Counted from the first letter of the stretch, positions 27,251 to 34,666 are shown. The stretch: 64,000 nucleotides of DNA from Olavius algarvensis associated proteobacterium Delta 3 (GCA_903231505.1 CAFBRK010000184.1:1-64000); one strand, 5' to 3'. Numbers and translations are program-made. Notes: generated by a model not told the origin, from the letters alone.

Positions 27251-28080
27251 ATCTAATGGGAATCGGAATGTTCAACCCCCGATCGCTTTATCTCTTGGAG
27301 GTTTTTCGTAAATCTTTTGTGATAGTGAACTGGGTCACATTTATATCAAAGCACCCGATAAAAAGAAACCGTTAACTCTGCACTGCGACAACCGTAATAC
27401 ACAATGACCACTCATGGGTGCGCTTTCAAGTGTCGGGCGGCCTTTCTGCCTCGGGGACCCTCCAGAGGGCATGGGACACCAACGCGAGAGACGACCGTCA
27501 TGCCCGATACCGGGCCATCCGCATCGACACGTCCGGCAATGACGTTTGCCCGGAAAGCGTGAACGAGTAGCGGCGAAAACGCACCTTTGGGTTTATGGGG
27601 ACATCGGCAGGTGTCCCGGTCGCGAAAATCCGAGATGACGAATCCGCTGTAGATTTTCGGCACCCGGACCCGGGGCCGGGTTGACCGGAAACGGGGATGG
27701 AACACATGACCGGTGACACGACCTCAATTGAGAATTCCAACAAAATTGTTGTGTTTTGTCTGAGGACATCTGCCCGCGGTCTAGGAGACTCTCTACCCTC
27801 TGAATGCAAACTTTTTCATTAAGAATCAGATGGTTGTAATAGAAACAAGAATATGATAGAATCTGGTATTCAATTTGCATTCCATTTGGGAAAGGACAGG
27901 GCGGCGCGATCTCATCAGAGATCGTTGCTAATTTTGCACAACCGCTAAAATGAGCATAGAGCCATGCTGCAGAACATTCGACTTTCCCACCATGCCATGC
28001 CTGGGAACTCCGGTGCCGGGGAACACAGACCTGGTGCAAATACCGTGATCGGAGGAACCCAGCGGCTCCTGAGGATCGAT
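27251..28080. other. Intergenic region between cyclase and pseudopilin (divergent)
   Basis: This gap of about 830 bases has no supported gene. Short open frames on the minus strand (for example 27412-27705) have arginine-rich, repeat-like translations and no ribosome site. A sigma70-like promoter reading toward the pseudopilin is listed at 27834-27862, and a small hairpin GATCTC-ATCA-GAGATC follows at 27909-27924. The part at 27400-27700 is G/C-rich and may hold a structured RNA, but I match it to no known class. Confidence 0.4.
27834..27862 (+). promoter_or_regulatory. Sigma70-like promoter upstream of the pseudopilin gene
   Basis: TTGTAA (27834-27839, four of six -35 positions) is separated by 17 bases from TAGAAT (27857-27862, five of six -10 positions). 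Transcription would start near 27869 and leave a leader of about 210 bases before the GTG at 28081. Confidence 0.5.
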
Positions 28081-28779
28081 GTGATCTGGGGAAAAGCCGG
28101 GTTTACCCTTCTGGAGTTGATGATTGTCGTTTCCCTTATCATGGCGCTTGCCGCCATCGGGGTGCCGACTTATCTCGGGTATCTCCAAAAGGCCAGGACG
28201 ACCAAGGCCATTGCGGATATCCGCCGGGTGGATCGGGTGATCCAATACTACCTGGCCGATATGGAAGAATTGCCGGATAGCCTCGATGACATCGGAGAGG
28301 GCGCCCATACAGACCCCTGGGGGAATCCGTATCGGTATCTGCTGATTGACACCACCAAGAAGGGACAAAAAGCGCTTTCGAGCCTCGATCTGCCCGGGGA
28401 GGATCTGCCGTTCCTCGGCTTTCTGGAAATCAATACCGTGACCCTGTCCGCGGTGACCGGCAAGAAAGACAAGACCGGCTCCCCTCCCGGCAAGGGCAAA
28501 GACACGCCGCCCGGTCAGGACAAGCAGGACGACAAAACCACCGGTCAGGACAAGCAGGACGACAAAACCACCGGCCAGGACAAGCAGGACGACAAAACTA
28601 CCCAGGGCAACCTTACGCCGAGAAAAGACGGCAGCGAGAATCCGATCAACCTGGATTACGATCTCTACAGTATGGGACCGGATGGCGATTCCAAGCCCAA
28701 CCTGAGTTCCAAAGCCGGCTCTGACGATATCATCCGGGGAAGCTCCGGCGATTACTTCGGCCCGGCCAACTACTATTAA
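28081..28779 (+). CDS. GspG-like pseudopilin with internal tandem repeat
   Basis: The product has a type IV pilin leader: with the GTG at 28081 (GAGGA five bases upstream) it begins VIWGKAG followed by FTLLELMIVVSLIM, so PilD-type cleavage would fall at Gly7/Phe8. An upstream ATG at 27964 is in frame but gives a 46-residue leader. The mature domain has the GspG landmarks DPWGNPYRY and YDLYSMGPDG. Between them lies a charged insert with three exact-length copies of GQDKQDDKTT. It heads a four-gene run with a lipoprotein and two membrane signalling proteins; other secretion genes are not adjacent. Confidence 0.85.
   Translation: MIWGKAGFTLLELMIVVSLIMALAAIGVPTYLGYLQKARTTKAIADIRRVDRVIQYYLADMEELPDSLDDIGEGAHTDPWGNPYRYLLIDTTKKGQKALSSLDLPGEDLPFLGFLEINTVTLSAVTGKKDKTGSPPGKGKDTPPGQDKQDDKTTGQDKQDDKTTGQDKQDDKTTQGNLTPRKDGSENPINLDYDLYSMGPDGDSKPNLSSKAGSDDIIRGSSGDYFGPANYY
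28513..28602 (+). repeat. Three 30-bp tandem repeats inside the pseudopilin gene
   Basis: Three consecutive 30-base units (28513-28542, 28543-28572, 28573-28602) encode GQDKQDDKTT each. Units one and two are identical; unit three differs at two synonymous positions. A partial related unit (PPGQDKQ context) precedes them. Multiples of three keep the frame, so copy number can vary without breaking the gene. Confidence 0.95.
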
Positions 28780-28781
28780 CC

Positions 28782-29198
28782 ATGATGAGAACTGGGGATA
28801 TGGCCATACACGTCAATAAACACCTGTTGCGGGTTCTAACGATACTCTTTTTTCTGTCAATCAGCGTCGGATGTCAGCTATCCAAAGATGAGAGTGTCCC
28901 GCCGGACTTTGTCGGGCACTGGGTTACCGATGTTCCCCGATACGAAAACTGCTACCTCGACATTACCGAAACCACGATCAGTTTTTTGACGGCAACCGGC
29001 GAGCTGAATACCTTTTTTATCAACCGGGTCGAGCGTACCGTTATTGAAAAGCAGAACGTCTTGGTTTTTCATTATGAGAATCGGGACGGCGTTGAGTTTT
29101 TAAAACCGATGGTTCAGATCGGAACCGGTGACGACGCCCAGATTCAATTTCTTAACCAAAAATATCTGAAGTGGCGAAAAGTAAACCAAGAAGCCTGA
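28782..29198 (+). CDS. Putative lipoprotein of unknown function
   Basis: The 138-residue protein has a signal sequence with hydrophobic core LLRVLTILFFLSI and a lipobox SVGC, predicting lipid attachment at Cys31. The mature part (about 108 residues) has GHWVTDVPRYENCYLDI and ITFKW-like strands reminiscent of small beta-sandwich lipoproteins, but no family is recognised. An internal ATG at 28800 is an alternative start. It is two bases downstream of the pseudopilin stop codon and 62 bases before a kinase-like gene; its stop codon lies inside a hairpin. Confidence 0.75.
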   Translation: MMRTGDMAIHVNKHLLRVLTILFFLSISVGCQLSKDESVPPDFVGHWVTDVPRYENCYLDITETTISFLTATGELNTFFINRVERTVIEKQNVLVFHYENRDGVEFLKPMVQIGTGDDAQIQFLNQKYLKWRKVNQEA

Positions 29199-29235
29199 TA
29201 CGTCCAATCCACATATCAGGCTTGTTGGGACGTAT
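29191..29235 (+). promoter_or_regulatory. Two mutually exclusive hairpins before the kinase-like gene
   Basis: AAGCCTGATA (29191-29200) pairs exactly with 29214-29223. The overlapping ATACGTCCAA (29198-29207) pairs with 29225-29235 over ten pairs with one bulged G. Both stems need bases 29198-29200, so they cannot form together. The site spans the lipoprotein stop codon and ends 25 bases before the next start codon, where it could control expression between the two genes. Confidence 0.5.
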
Positions 29236-29260
29236 ATTCGGGCACAGCCTGGAATAAACG

Positions 29261-31027
29261 ATGCCGTTTAAGCTGACAACCAGATCGTTTCGAACGCGGG
29301 TGGCCCGAAGAATCTTTTTACTGTTTATCATTTGTGCCTTGGTGCCGGTATCCGTTCTGTCCGGGATTTCCTATTGGACCGTTTACAATCAGCTCCAGAA
29401 CCAGGCCCGGAATTATCTCCGCCAGGAGTGTAAATCGCTTAGTATCTCCATTTATGAACGACTTCTTCTGTTTCGTTCGGAACTGAAAAGCGCGGCATCC
29501 GTTTTTCAAGCCTACACGGCGTCCGACAAAACCTTATCCATAGATTTTTCCTTGCGGGAATTGGGGAGTAACTTTAGCGGTTTTGGAATTCGCCAAGGGG
29601 AGACCTGGCACCCTTTGGCCGGATCGATCGATCGCCCGCCGCGACCGAACATGCTCCAGGCCGACTGGCTTTCAGACGGCAACGCCCTGTTGATGCTGGA
29701 GCGGCGCAACGACCGGATAGAGCAATTCATGGTTCTGCCTCTGCCTTCCGAAGGCGACCCTCCGGCCTGGATTATCGGTAAAATTGACACCTCGTTTATA
29801 TGGGAAGCCGCCGAGGCGCGCCCGCCGGAAACGGAAGTGATTATTCTGGACCGTGCAACCGGTTTTCTCTATGGCTCTGTCCCATACAACCCTCTGATCG
29901 GTGAAGGTACATTCTCCCTGGAGCTAAAGCCGCACAGCGGGCTGTTTGATTGGAAAGACCGGGATCGTACCTACGCGGCCAGCTTCAGGGCCATCCATTT
30001 GAAACCCAACTTCTTCCATCCCGATTGGGTGGTGGTCCTCAGCCGGGCGAAGGAGGATATTTTCGCACCCATGCGCAGCTTCCGGATCACATTCCCGGTA
30101 ATGATCGTGATTGCCGTTGCGCTCGTCTTCATGCTCAGCCTGGTCCTGATCCAGAAAAATCTCACTCCGATCGAAAAACTTCGCCTGGGAACGGAAAAAA
30201 TAGCAGAGGAACAGTTTGGCTACCAGGTGGACATCGCCAGTGGAGATGAATTTGAAACGTTAGGGAATGCCTTTAACGACATGAGCGACAGGCTGAAAGA
30301 GGGGCGTCTCCTGCTGGTGCGCTCATCCAAGCTGGCGACCATGGGTCAGGTGTCCACGGGCCTTTTCAACGAACTCAGGCAACCTTTGACCGGTATCGGG
30401 GGGATGGCTCAAGTGCTCCTGACGGACGATAGCCTTTCCGAGGATTATAAAGAGAAACTGAAGCGTATTAAGGAAGGCATCATACGAATGGAGGCAATCC
30501 TGAGCCGATTCGGCGAGTTCGCCCAGATCTCCGGGCGACGGATGCGACCGCTTGTACTGCCGGAGTTGATTGACCGTATTCAAGCGTACACCCAGGTCCA
30601 GATCGAGAAGAATAATATCCAGGTCAGCGTCGATCACCAGAAGGGGCTTCCCATGATTTCAGGCAATGCCCACAGCCTGGAACAGGCGTTTGCCAACCTG
30701 GTGATCAATTCCATACATGCTCTGGAGGTCCGTGCTGGCAATGATCGACAGCTTTCTATCAATACTTACCAGTGGGGCGGGAAAGTCATGGTCGATGTTA
30801 TCGACAACGGTTGCGGCATGCCGAAGCGGGTTCAGACCCGAATTTTCGATCCCTTCTTTACGACCAAGGATGTCGATAAGGGGACCGGCCTGGGACTGAG
30901 CATCGTCGAGTCTATTATCCATAATCACGGAGCCACCATCGACCTGGAAAGCACGGTCCATGTAGGCACCAAATTCACCGTTTCTTTCCCGGTTGACTTA
31001 CCAAAGGAGACAATAAATGACGCGTAA
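29261..31027 (+). CDS. Histidine-kinase-like membrane protein lacking the phosphoacceptor His
   Basis: The 588-residue protein has a membrane segment (about 17-40), a periplasmic sensor region of some 235 residues, a second membrane segment (about 277-299), a HAMP domain (about 300-350), a dimerisation domain and an HATPase domain. The H-box reads LFNELRQPL where active kinases have a His-Glu pair; residue 370 is Asn (AAC at 30368-30370). The ATP-site boxes are intact: NLVINSIHAL, DNGCGMP, FDPFFTTKD and GTGLGLSIV. It probably binds ATP but cannot autophosphorylate in the usual way. The next gene overlaps it by 11 bases. Confidence 0.9.
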   Translation: MPFKLTTRSFRTRVARRIFLLFIICALVPVSVLSGISYWTVYNQLQNQARNYLRQECKSLSISIYERLLLFRSELKSAASVFQAYTASDKTLSIDFSLRELGSNFSGFGIRQGETWHPLAGSIDRPPRPNMLQADWLSDGNALLMLERRNDRIEQFMVLPLPSEGDPPAWIIGKIDTSFIWEAAEARPPETEVIILDRATGFLYGSVPYNPLIGEGTFSLELKPHSGLFDWKDRDRTYAASFRAIHLKPNFFHPDWVVVLSRAKEDIFAPMRSFRITFPVMIVIAVALVFMLSLVLIQKNLTPIEKLRLGTEKIAEEQFGYQVDIASGDEFETLGNAFNDMSDRLKEGRLLLVRSSKLATMGQVSTGLFNELRQPLTGIGGMAQVLLTDDSLSEDYKEKLKRIKEGIIRMEAILSRFGEFAQISGRRMRPLVLPELIDRIQAYTQVQIEKNNIQVSVDHQKGLPMISGNAHSLEQAFANLVINSIHALEVRAGNDRQLSINTYQWGGKVMVDVIDNGCGMPKRVQTRIFDPFFTTKDVDKGTGLGLSIVESIIHNHGATIDLESTVHVGTKFTVSFPVDLPKETINDA

Positions 31028-31673
31028 TCGAAGGCGACGATTTCCCATGGTCGCAAAATACTACCAAACGCGAATGCTACTTTTCGTTCTGTCCTACATG
31101 ATCATCGTGATCATGTTTATGGCGATATTCGTTTTCGCCCCCAACTTTATCCAGATGGCCGACCCCAGTGTACCGTTCAACGTCCAGGCGGCCGCGGCCG
31201 AGAAGATACTATACGGGCATGCGGCCTTGTGGCCGTCGCTGCTCGCTTTGGTCATTTTAATCGGCATCCATTATTTCCAGGTCTTTCACCGGTTCATCGG
31301 TCCCATGTACCGGTTCAGTCACTCATTCAACGCCATTGCGGCAGGGGATGTGTCGTTCCAGATCCAGTTGCGCGAAAAAGATTATCTGAAAAATGAACGG
31401 GACGAGATCAATCACATGCTCAGCATACTTTCCGAGCAGATCGGCGGTGCCCAGAAAGAAACCGCCATGGCGATGATGCTGGTCCAACAGATGGCGCAAG
31501 CAGGGGGCGACCTAAACGGCCGCAAAGCCATATCCAGCGACCGGCTGATAGAACTCCGGGAACGGCTCGGCCAGCTTTCGGAGACCCTGGGGTATTTCAA
31601 GACAGAAGACGAAACGAAATTAACCGGCGACGTCGAAGAAGACGAACAACAGACGGCCGATGGGAATACCTGA
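31017..31673 (+). CDS. Two-TM membrane protein with HAMP-like region
   Basis: The 218-residue product has two membrane segments (about 19-43, LLFVLSYMIIVIMFMAIFVF, and about 74-94, LWPSLLALVILIGIHYFQVF), then a HAMP-like stretch (FIGPMYRFSHSFNAIAAGDV) and a helical, probably coiled-coil tail to the acidic C-terminus. No kinase, cyclase or methyl-accepting output domain is present. The start overlaps the kinase-like gene by 11 bases, indicating coupled synthesis; the two proteins may form one receptor. The family is not one I can name. Confidence 0.75.
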   Translation: MTRNRRRRFPMVAKYYQTRMLLFVLSYMIIVIMFMAIFVFAPNFIQMADPSVPFNVQAAAAEKILYGHAALWPSLLALVILIGIHYFQVFHRFIGPMYRFSHSFNAIAAGDVSFQIQLREKDYLKNERDEINHMLSILSEQIGGAQKETAMAMMLVQQMAQAGGDLNGRKAISSDRLIELRERLGQLSETLGYFKTEDETKLTGDVEEDEQQTADGNT

Positions 31674-31816
31674 TTGACTATTTCAATCAATAGATTTTCC
31701 TGAAAACAGCGGCCCGGAACACATTGACGGTGTCTCGGTTTATTTGAGTATTCGGGTTGCCTAAAATTCGCGGTATTCACCGCCAAGGCTCAGATTGGAT
31801 AGCGTTGGTGGAGCCG

Positions 31817-31834
31817 CCGCCCGATTCCGGGCGG
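31817..31834 (-). terminator. Hairpin after the small hypothetical gene
   Basis: A perfect 7-bp stem CCGCCCG-ATTC-CGGGCGG lies four bases past the stop codon of the minus-strand gene 31838-32194. It also faces the end of the plus-strand unit ending at 31673. No T-run follows on either strand. Confidence 0.4.
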
Positions 31835-31837
31835 GGA

Positions 31838-32194
31838 CTATCTGCCCGGCACAATAATGCGGGAGCCTTCATTTCGATTTGATTGTTCCTGTTCCTGTTG
31901 CATTCTTTTGACGTTTTCAATCATTTCTTCCATCGCATGCTGCATGGCCTCAGGGAAGTTTGTCATGGCTTCTTCCAACGTGGACACCTTTAATGGCGCG
32001 TGAAGCGGAACAGGCCCCTGGGGCGACATGAGCTGGGTATGACCCACAAATACCTTTTCACGGCTTTCATCTAACGTTCCATCCGGCTTGATCGGCGTCA
32101 GGCACCGGATGGACGCCGATTGGAGATCAATAAAATTCTCTTCACGATATAAGTTGTGTTTATCGACTTTAAAATCAATCTGATTGTTCGGCAT
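31838..32194 (-). CDS. Conserved-looking small cytoplasmic protein, unknown function
   Basis: The 118-residue protein is soluble and charged, without signal peptide or membrane segment. It starts MPNNQIDFKVDKHNLYREE, contains ADLQSASIRC-like and VFVGHTQLMSPQGPVPL segments and ends in a Gln/Glu-rich helix. A Shine-Dalgarno (GGGAGAA) lies just upstream of the ATG. It may be the last gene of the minus-strand run, but the palindromic element copy B and the tRNA terminator separate it from ihfB. I do not recognise the family. Confidence 0.65.
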   Translation of the reverse strand: MPNNQIDFKVDKHNLYREENFIDLQSASIRCLTPIKPDGTLDESREKVFVGHTQLMSPQGPVPLHAPLKVSTLEEAMTNFPEAMQHAMEEMIENVKRMQQEQEQSNRNEGSRIIVPGR

Positions 32195-32508
32195 GTCATT
32201 TCTCCCTTCATGTGATTTCCATGGTGACCCGGTTTCTCCGCCGGGACATGCGCCATCCTGATTTTGGATCGGTGTTTAACCTGGAATGGGCAAAATTTTC
32301 CCAGAAGTGGTTTCAAAACCCCATCTAACGCCGAATCTCCGTGTTGCGGATCTCCTTAAAATGCTCACATACTTTTTGTATGCTGCGCTTTTGCGTCGGC
32401 CCGCGCCTTGACCTTCGGCGCGATCTGAGGTTTTGAAATCACTTCTAAGCTTCGATTCCCGCAAGTCGTCACTGCACCGAGATTATAACAGTCGCACGCA
32501 AACACAAA
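32195..32508. other. Intergenic region with palindromic element copy B
   Basis: The gap between the tRNA-Val terminator and the small hypothetical gene contains no gene. About half of it is the palindromic element at 32303-32446; nothing else is recognised apart from the ribosome site of the gene starting at 32194. Confidence 0.5.
32303..32446. repeat. Palindromic element, copy B (18-bp terminal inverted repeats)
   Basis: The 144-bp element begins AGAAGTGGTTTCAAAACC (32303-32320) and ends with its complement (32429-32446), 17 of 18 exact and the other a possible G-U pair. Inside are the hairpins CATAC-TTTTT-GTATG (32368-32382) and GCGCC-TTGACCTTC-GGCGC (32403-32421). Compared with copy A (23087-23260), the arms differ at several positions with matching changes on both sides, and the inner hairpin changes A-T to G-C in step. 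Confidence 0.75.
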
Positions 32509-32534
32509 GGGGCTGCGATGGTTATCGCAACCCC
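32509..32534 (-). terminator. Intrinsic terminator of tRNA-Val
   Basis: On the minus strand an 11-bp stem (GGGGTTGCGAT with ATCGCAGCCCC, one G-U pair) with loop AACC is followed by TTTGTGTTTG. It begins 10 bases after the tRNA CCA end. Confidence 0.65.
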
Positions 32535-32544
32535 TCTGCAGGAC

Positions 32545-32619
32545 TGGTAGGCGGTACTGGATTTGAACCAGTGACTTCCACCGTGTGAAGGTGGCACTCT
32601 CCCGCTGAGTTAACCGCCC
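32545..32619 (-). tRNA. tRNA-Val (anticodon CAC)
   Basis: The 75-base minus-strand sequence folds into a complete cloverleaf: acceptor stem GGGCGGT with ACCGCCT (a G-U first pair), D arm with AACTCAGCGGGAGAGT, anticodon stem CCACC/GGTGG with loop TTCACAC giving anticodon CAC (32585-32587), and T arm with GGTTCAAATCC. The CCA end is encoded. It reads GUG codons. It starts only seven bases after the ihfB stop codon and is followed by a terminator, so it is probably released from a joint transcript by processing. Confidence 0.95.
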
Positions 32620-32626
32620 GGGAAAC

Positions 32627-32902
32627 CTATTTGTCGACCATCTCCTTGAGTTCCTTCCCCACCTTGAAAAAGGGCAGCTTTTTCGATGGGACCTCAATCT
32701 GGACGCTGGTTTTTGGGTTTCGACCGACATAGGGTTTGTAATGCTTGACGGCGAAACTGCCGAAGCCCCGGATTTCGACCCGCTCACCAGAGGCTAATGT
32801 TTGGGTGATTGTATCGAAAAAGGTGTCTACGATGTTTTCTGCATCCTTCCGGCTAAGAGAGGCTTCCTCTTTCAAGGAGTTAATCAGATCGGATCGGTTC
32901 AT
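32627..32902 (-). CDS. ihfB: Integration host factor beta-like / HU-family DNA-binding protein
   Basis: The 91-residue protein is a DNABII nucleoid protein that bends DNA as a dimer. It has MNRSDLINSLKEE, GERVEIRGFGSFAVKHY (about 43-59) and the minor-groove arm GRNPKT, with the late FKVGKELKEMV typical of IHF-beta rather than HU. The ATG at 32902 is chosen because AAGGAG lies upstream; the frame continues 5' without a ribosome site. It has its own sigma70-like promoter and sits seven bases before tRNA-Val. IHF versus HU assignment is by sequence likeness only. Confidence 0.88.
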   Translation of the reverse strand: MNRSDLINSLKEEASLSRKDAENIVDTFFDTITQTLASGERVEIRGFGSFAVKHYKPYVGRNPKTSVQIEVPSKKLPFFKVGKELKEMVDK

Positions 32903-32978
32903 GAAGTCTCCTTCGTCAAACGGAATACCCTGGCGGGCCGTCACAATATGAACAATTTTGGTCGAACACAGAGATAGA

Positions 32979-33008
32979 TTTATAGTGGTTTCGGCCAATT
33001 GAAGTCAA
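32979..33008 (-). promoter_or_regulatory. Sigma70-type promoter of ihfB and tRNA-Val
   Basis: On the minus strand TTGACT (33008-33003) and TATAAA (32984-32979) are separated by 18 bases, each matching five of six consensus positions. The -35 box lies inside the gap just after scpB starts its stop codon region, giving ihfB and the tRNA a transcript independent of the scp genes. Confidence 0.6.
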
Positions 33009-33016
33009 GCACTTTT

Positions 33017-33700
33017 TCACTCATCTGAAGGATTATCAATAACTTCGGATGGGGGTGGACCGAATTCGGATTTGCCCTGGGGCGACGGCGGCGGCCCGCT
33101 GTGATCTCCTTCGGGCTCTCCAAAGGGCAGCGTCGGATCATCATCGGCAAGGCCTGTTTCCAGGACCTCTTCCGCCATATCGCTCAGTTCCTCGATTTCC
33201 TTGGGCGTCGGCAGATCCTTGAGATCCTGAAGATCAAACACCTCCAGAAACTGACGGGTGGTGCCATAGATCAGGGGGCGCCCGGGTATTTCCTTCCTCC
33301 CGAGGACCCGGATCATCTTTCGTTTGAGCAGCATCCGAAGGACACCGCCGCAATCCACACCCCGGATGTGTTCGATGTCGCTGCGGATGACCGGCTGCTT
33401 GTAGGCGATCGTGGCCAGCGTCTCCAGGGCGGCCTTGCTCAACCGGGGAGGCTTGGGCTGGATCAGTGTTTTGATCCAGTCTTTGTACTCGGACCGGGTT
33501 CGAAGCTGGTAGCCGCCGGCGACCGCCTTCAGATGAAAACCACCCCCTCGGGCCTGATACTCATCTTCCAGTGCCTGAAGCGCTTCACGGATGGGCGCTC
33601 TTTCGGTCACATTGAGAACCGCCCGCATCCGATCGATGGTCAGGGGCTCATCCGCCACAAACAAAAGGCTCTCGATAATGTATTTGATGTCGTCATCCAT
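33017..33700 (-). CDS. scpB: Segregation and condensation protein ScpB
   Basis: ScpB is the winged-helix kite subunit that, with the kleisin ScpA, completes the bacterial SMC condensin. The 227-residue product has the family landmarks IIESLLFVADEPLTIDRM at the start, ALETLATIAYKQPVIRSDIEHIRG, and TRQFLEVFDLQDLKDLP. The acidic, proline-rich C-terminus (from about 185) is a tail beyond the conserved core. The gene follows scpA after 166 bases containing two hairpins. Confidence 0.95.
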   Translation of the reverse strand: MDDDIKYIIESLLFVADEPLTIDRMRAVLNVTERAPIREALQALEDEYQARGGGFHLKAVAGGYQLRTRSEYKDWIKTLIQPKPPRLSKAALETLATIAYKQPVIRSDIEHIRGVDCGGVLRMLLKRKMIRVLGRKEIPGRPLIYGTTRQFLEVFDLQDLKDLPTPKEIEELSDMAEEVLETGLADDDPTLPFGEPEGDHSGPPPSPQGKSEFGPPPSEVIDNPSDE

Positions 33701-33819
33701 GTATGGCCCATGAATCGAAATCGTTTTTTGCCCGGTTTTCCTGTCTGGTTCGCATGGCTACCGAACTATGTAATACCATCTCCCTGCTTGAACAGGAAAT
33801 TAAATTTATAGTCTAAACA

Positions 33820-33870
33820 TGCAGCGTTAGCTGCAAACACATCGTAACATCGTGCAACGCACGATGTTAC
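33820..33870 (-). promoter_or_regulatory. Tandem hairpins at the scpA-scpB junction
   Basis: A perfect 12-bp stem GTAACATCGTGC (33844-33855) with AAC loop and its complement at 33859-33870 includes the scpA stop codon. A second stem TGCAGC-GTTA-GCTGCA follows at 33820-33835. They could reduce expression of scpB relative to scpA or protect the scpA message; there is no strong U-tract. Confidence 0.5.
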
Positions 33871-34586
33871 AGGTAGAATAAACGGATGATTCCGGTCCCC
33901 ACATGCTGGACGATCCGGACAAGACGCACCTTGACCATTTCCAGCACGGCGAGAAACGTGACGATCACATCGGCGGTTGTGGTATCGGTATCAAACAGCT
34001 CGTCGAATACGACCGATCCCTTTTCTTCGAGGATGTCGATGATCTGGGTAATCCGATCCCTGACCGATATGCTGTCTGCCGTCAGGTCGACCCGCTGGTC
34101 CGAGTCCACTCTCTCGAGGATACGTTTGAACGCATCGATCAGTTCAAAGAGGCCGATTTTGATGAGCTCCTCGTCCGGGTCGACCAGAAATTCCTGCTTG
34201 TCGGGGTTTCGGATAAAGGTATGCTCGCCCAGAAGCTGACGGGCGGCCAATTCTTCGGCGGCCGACTTCAGTTGGAGATATTCGATCAAGGGGCGGGTGA
34301 TCGCCAGCCGCGGATCCTCGGCATCTGCATCGATGCCCTCGTGGATGGGAAGCAGCATTTTGGACTTGATTTGGGTCAGGGTGGCGGCCATGACCAGAAA
34401 TTCGCCGGCCAGATCGATATTCAGGGATTTCATCAGATCGATATAGCCAAGATACTGGTCGGTGATCAGGGCGATCGGTATATCGTAGATGTCCACCTCA
34501 TTCTTTTTGATCAGGTAGACCAGCAGGTCCATGGGACCTTCAAACACATCCGTCAGCGCAACCCGATATGGTTCCGTATGATCCAT
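33867..34586 (-). CDS. scpA: Segregation and condensation protein ScpA
   Basis: ScpA is the kleisin that bridges SMC heads in chromosome segregation. The 239-residue protein begins with FEGPMDLLVYLIKKNEVDIYDI (about 15-36 in part), the hallmark ScpA segment, then AGEFLVMAATLTQIKSKMLLP, and ends with the winged-helix region FLAVLEMVKVRLVRIVQ. Gene order trpS-scpA-scpB is common in related genomes. A periodic repeat fills much of the gap to trpS. Confidence 0.95.
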   Translation of the reverse strand: MDHTEPYRVALTDVFEGPMDLLVYLIKKNEVDIYDIPIALITDQYLGYIDLMKSLNIDLAGEFLVMAATLTQIKSKMLLPIHEGIDADAEDPRLAITRPLIEYLQLKSAAEELAARQLLGEHTFIRNPDKQEFLVDPDEELIKIGLFELIDAFKRILERVDSDQRVDLTADSISVRDRITQIIDILEEKGSVVFDELFDTDTTTADVIVTFLAVLEMVKVRLVRIVQHVGTGIIRLFYL

Positions 34587-34666
34587 GATTCCGATTGGAA
34601 GCCTTGTTTTCCTGATGGTTTTGGATACCGCTGAAATTCACCACTCACAAAGAGGTTCCGGATCAT

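Noticed and set aside
27412-27705. 97-codon minus-strand frame in the cyclase-pseudopilin gap
   Set aside because: No ribosome site, arginine- and proline-rich translation, and overlapping open frames in the other minus-strand phases; it looks like G/C-rich non-coding DNA.
23087-32446. Insertion sequences
   Set aside because: The palindromic elements have terminal inverted repeats but are under 180 bp, carry no transposase and show no clear target-site duplication.
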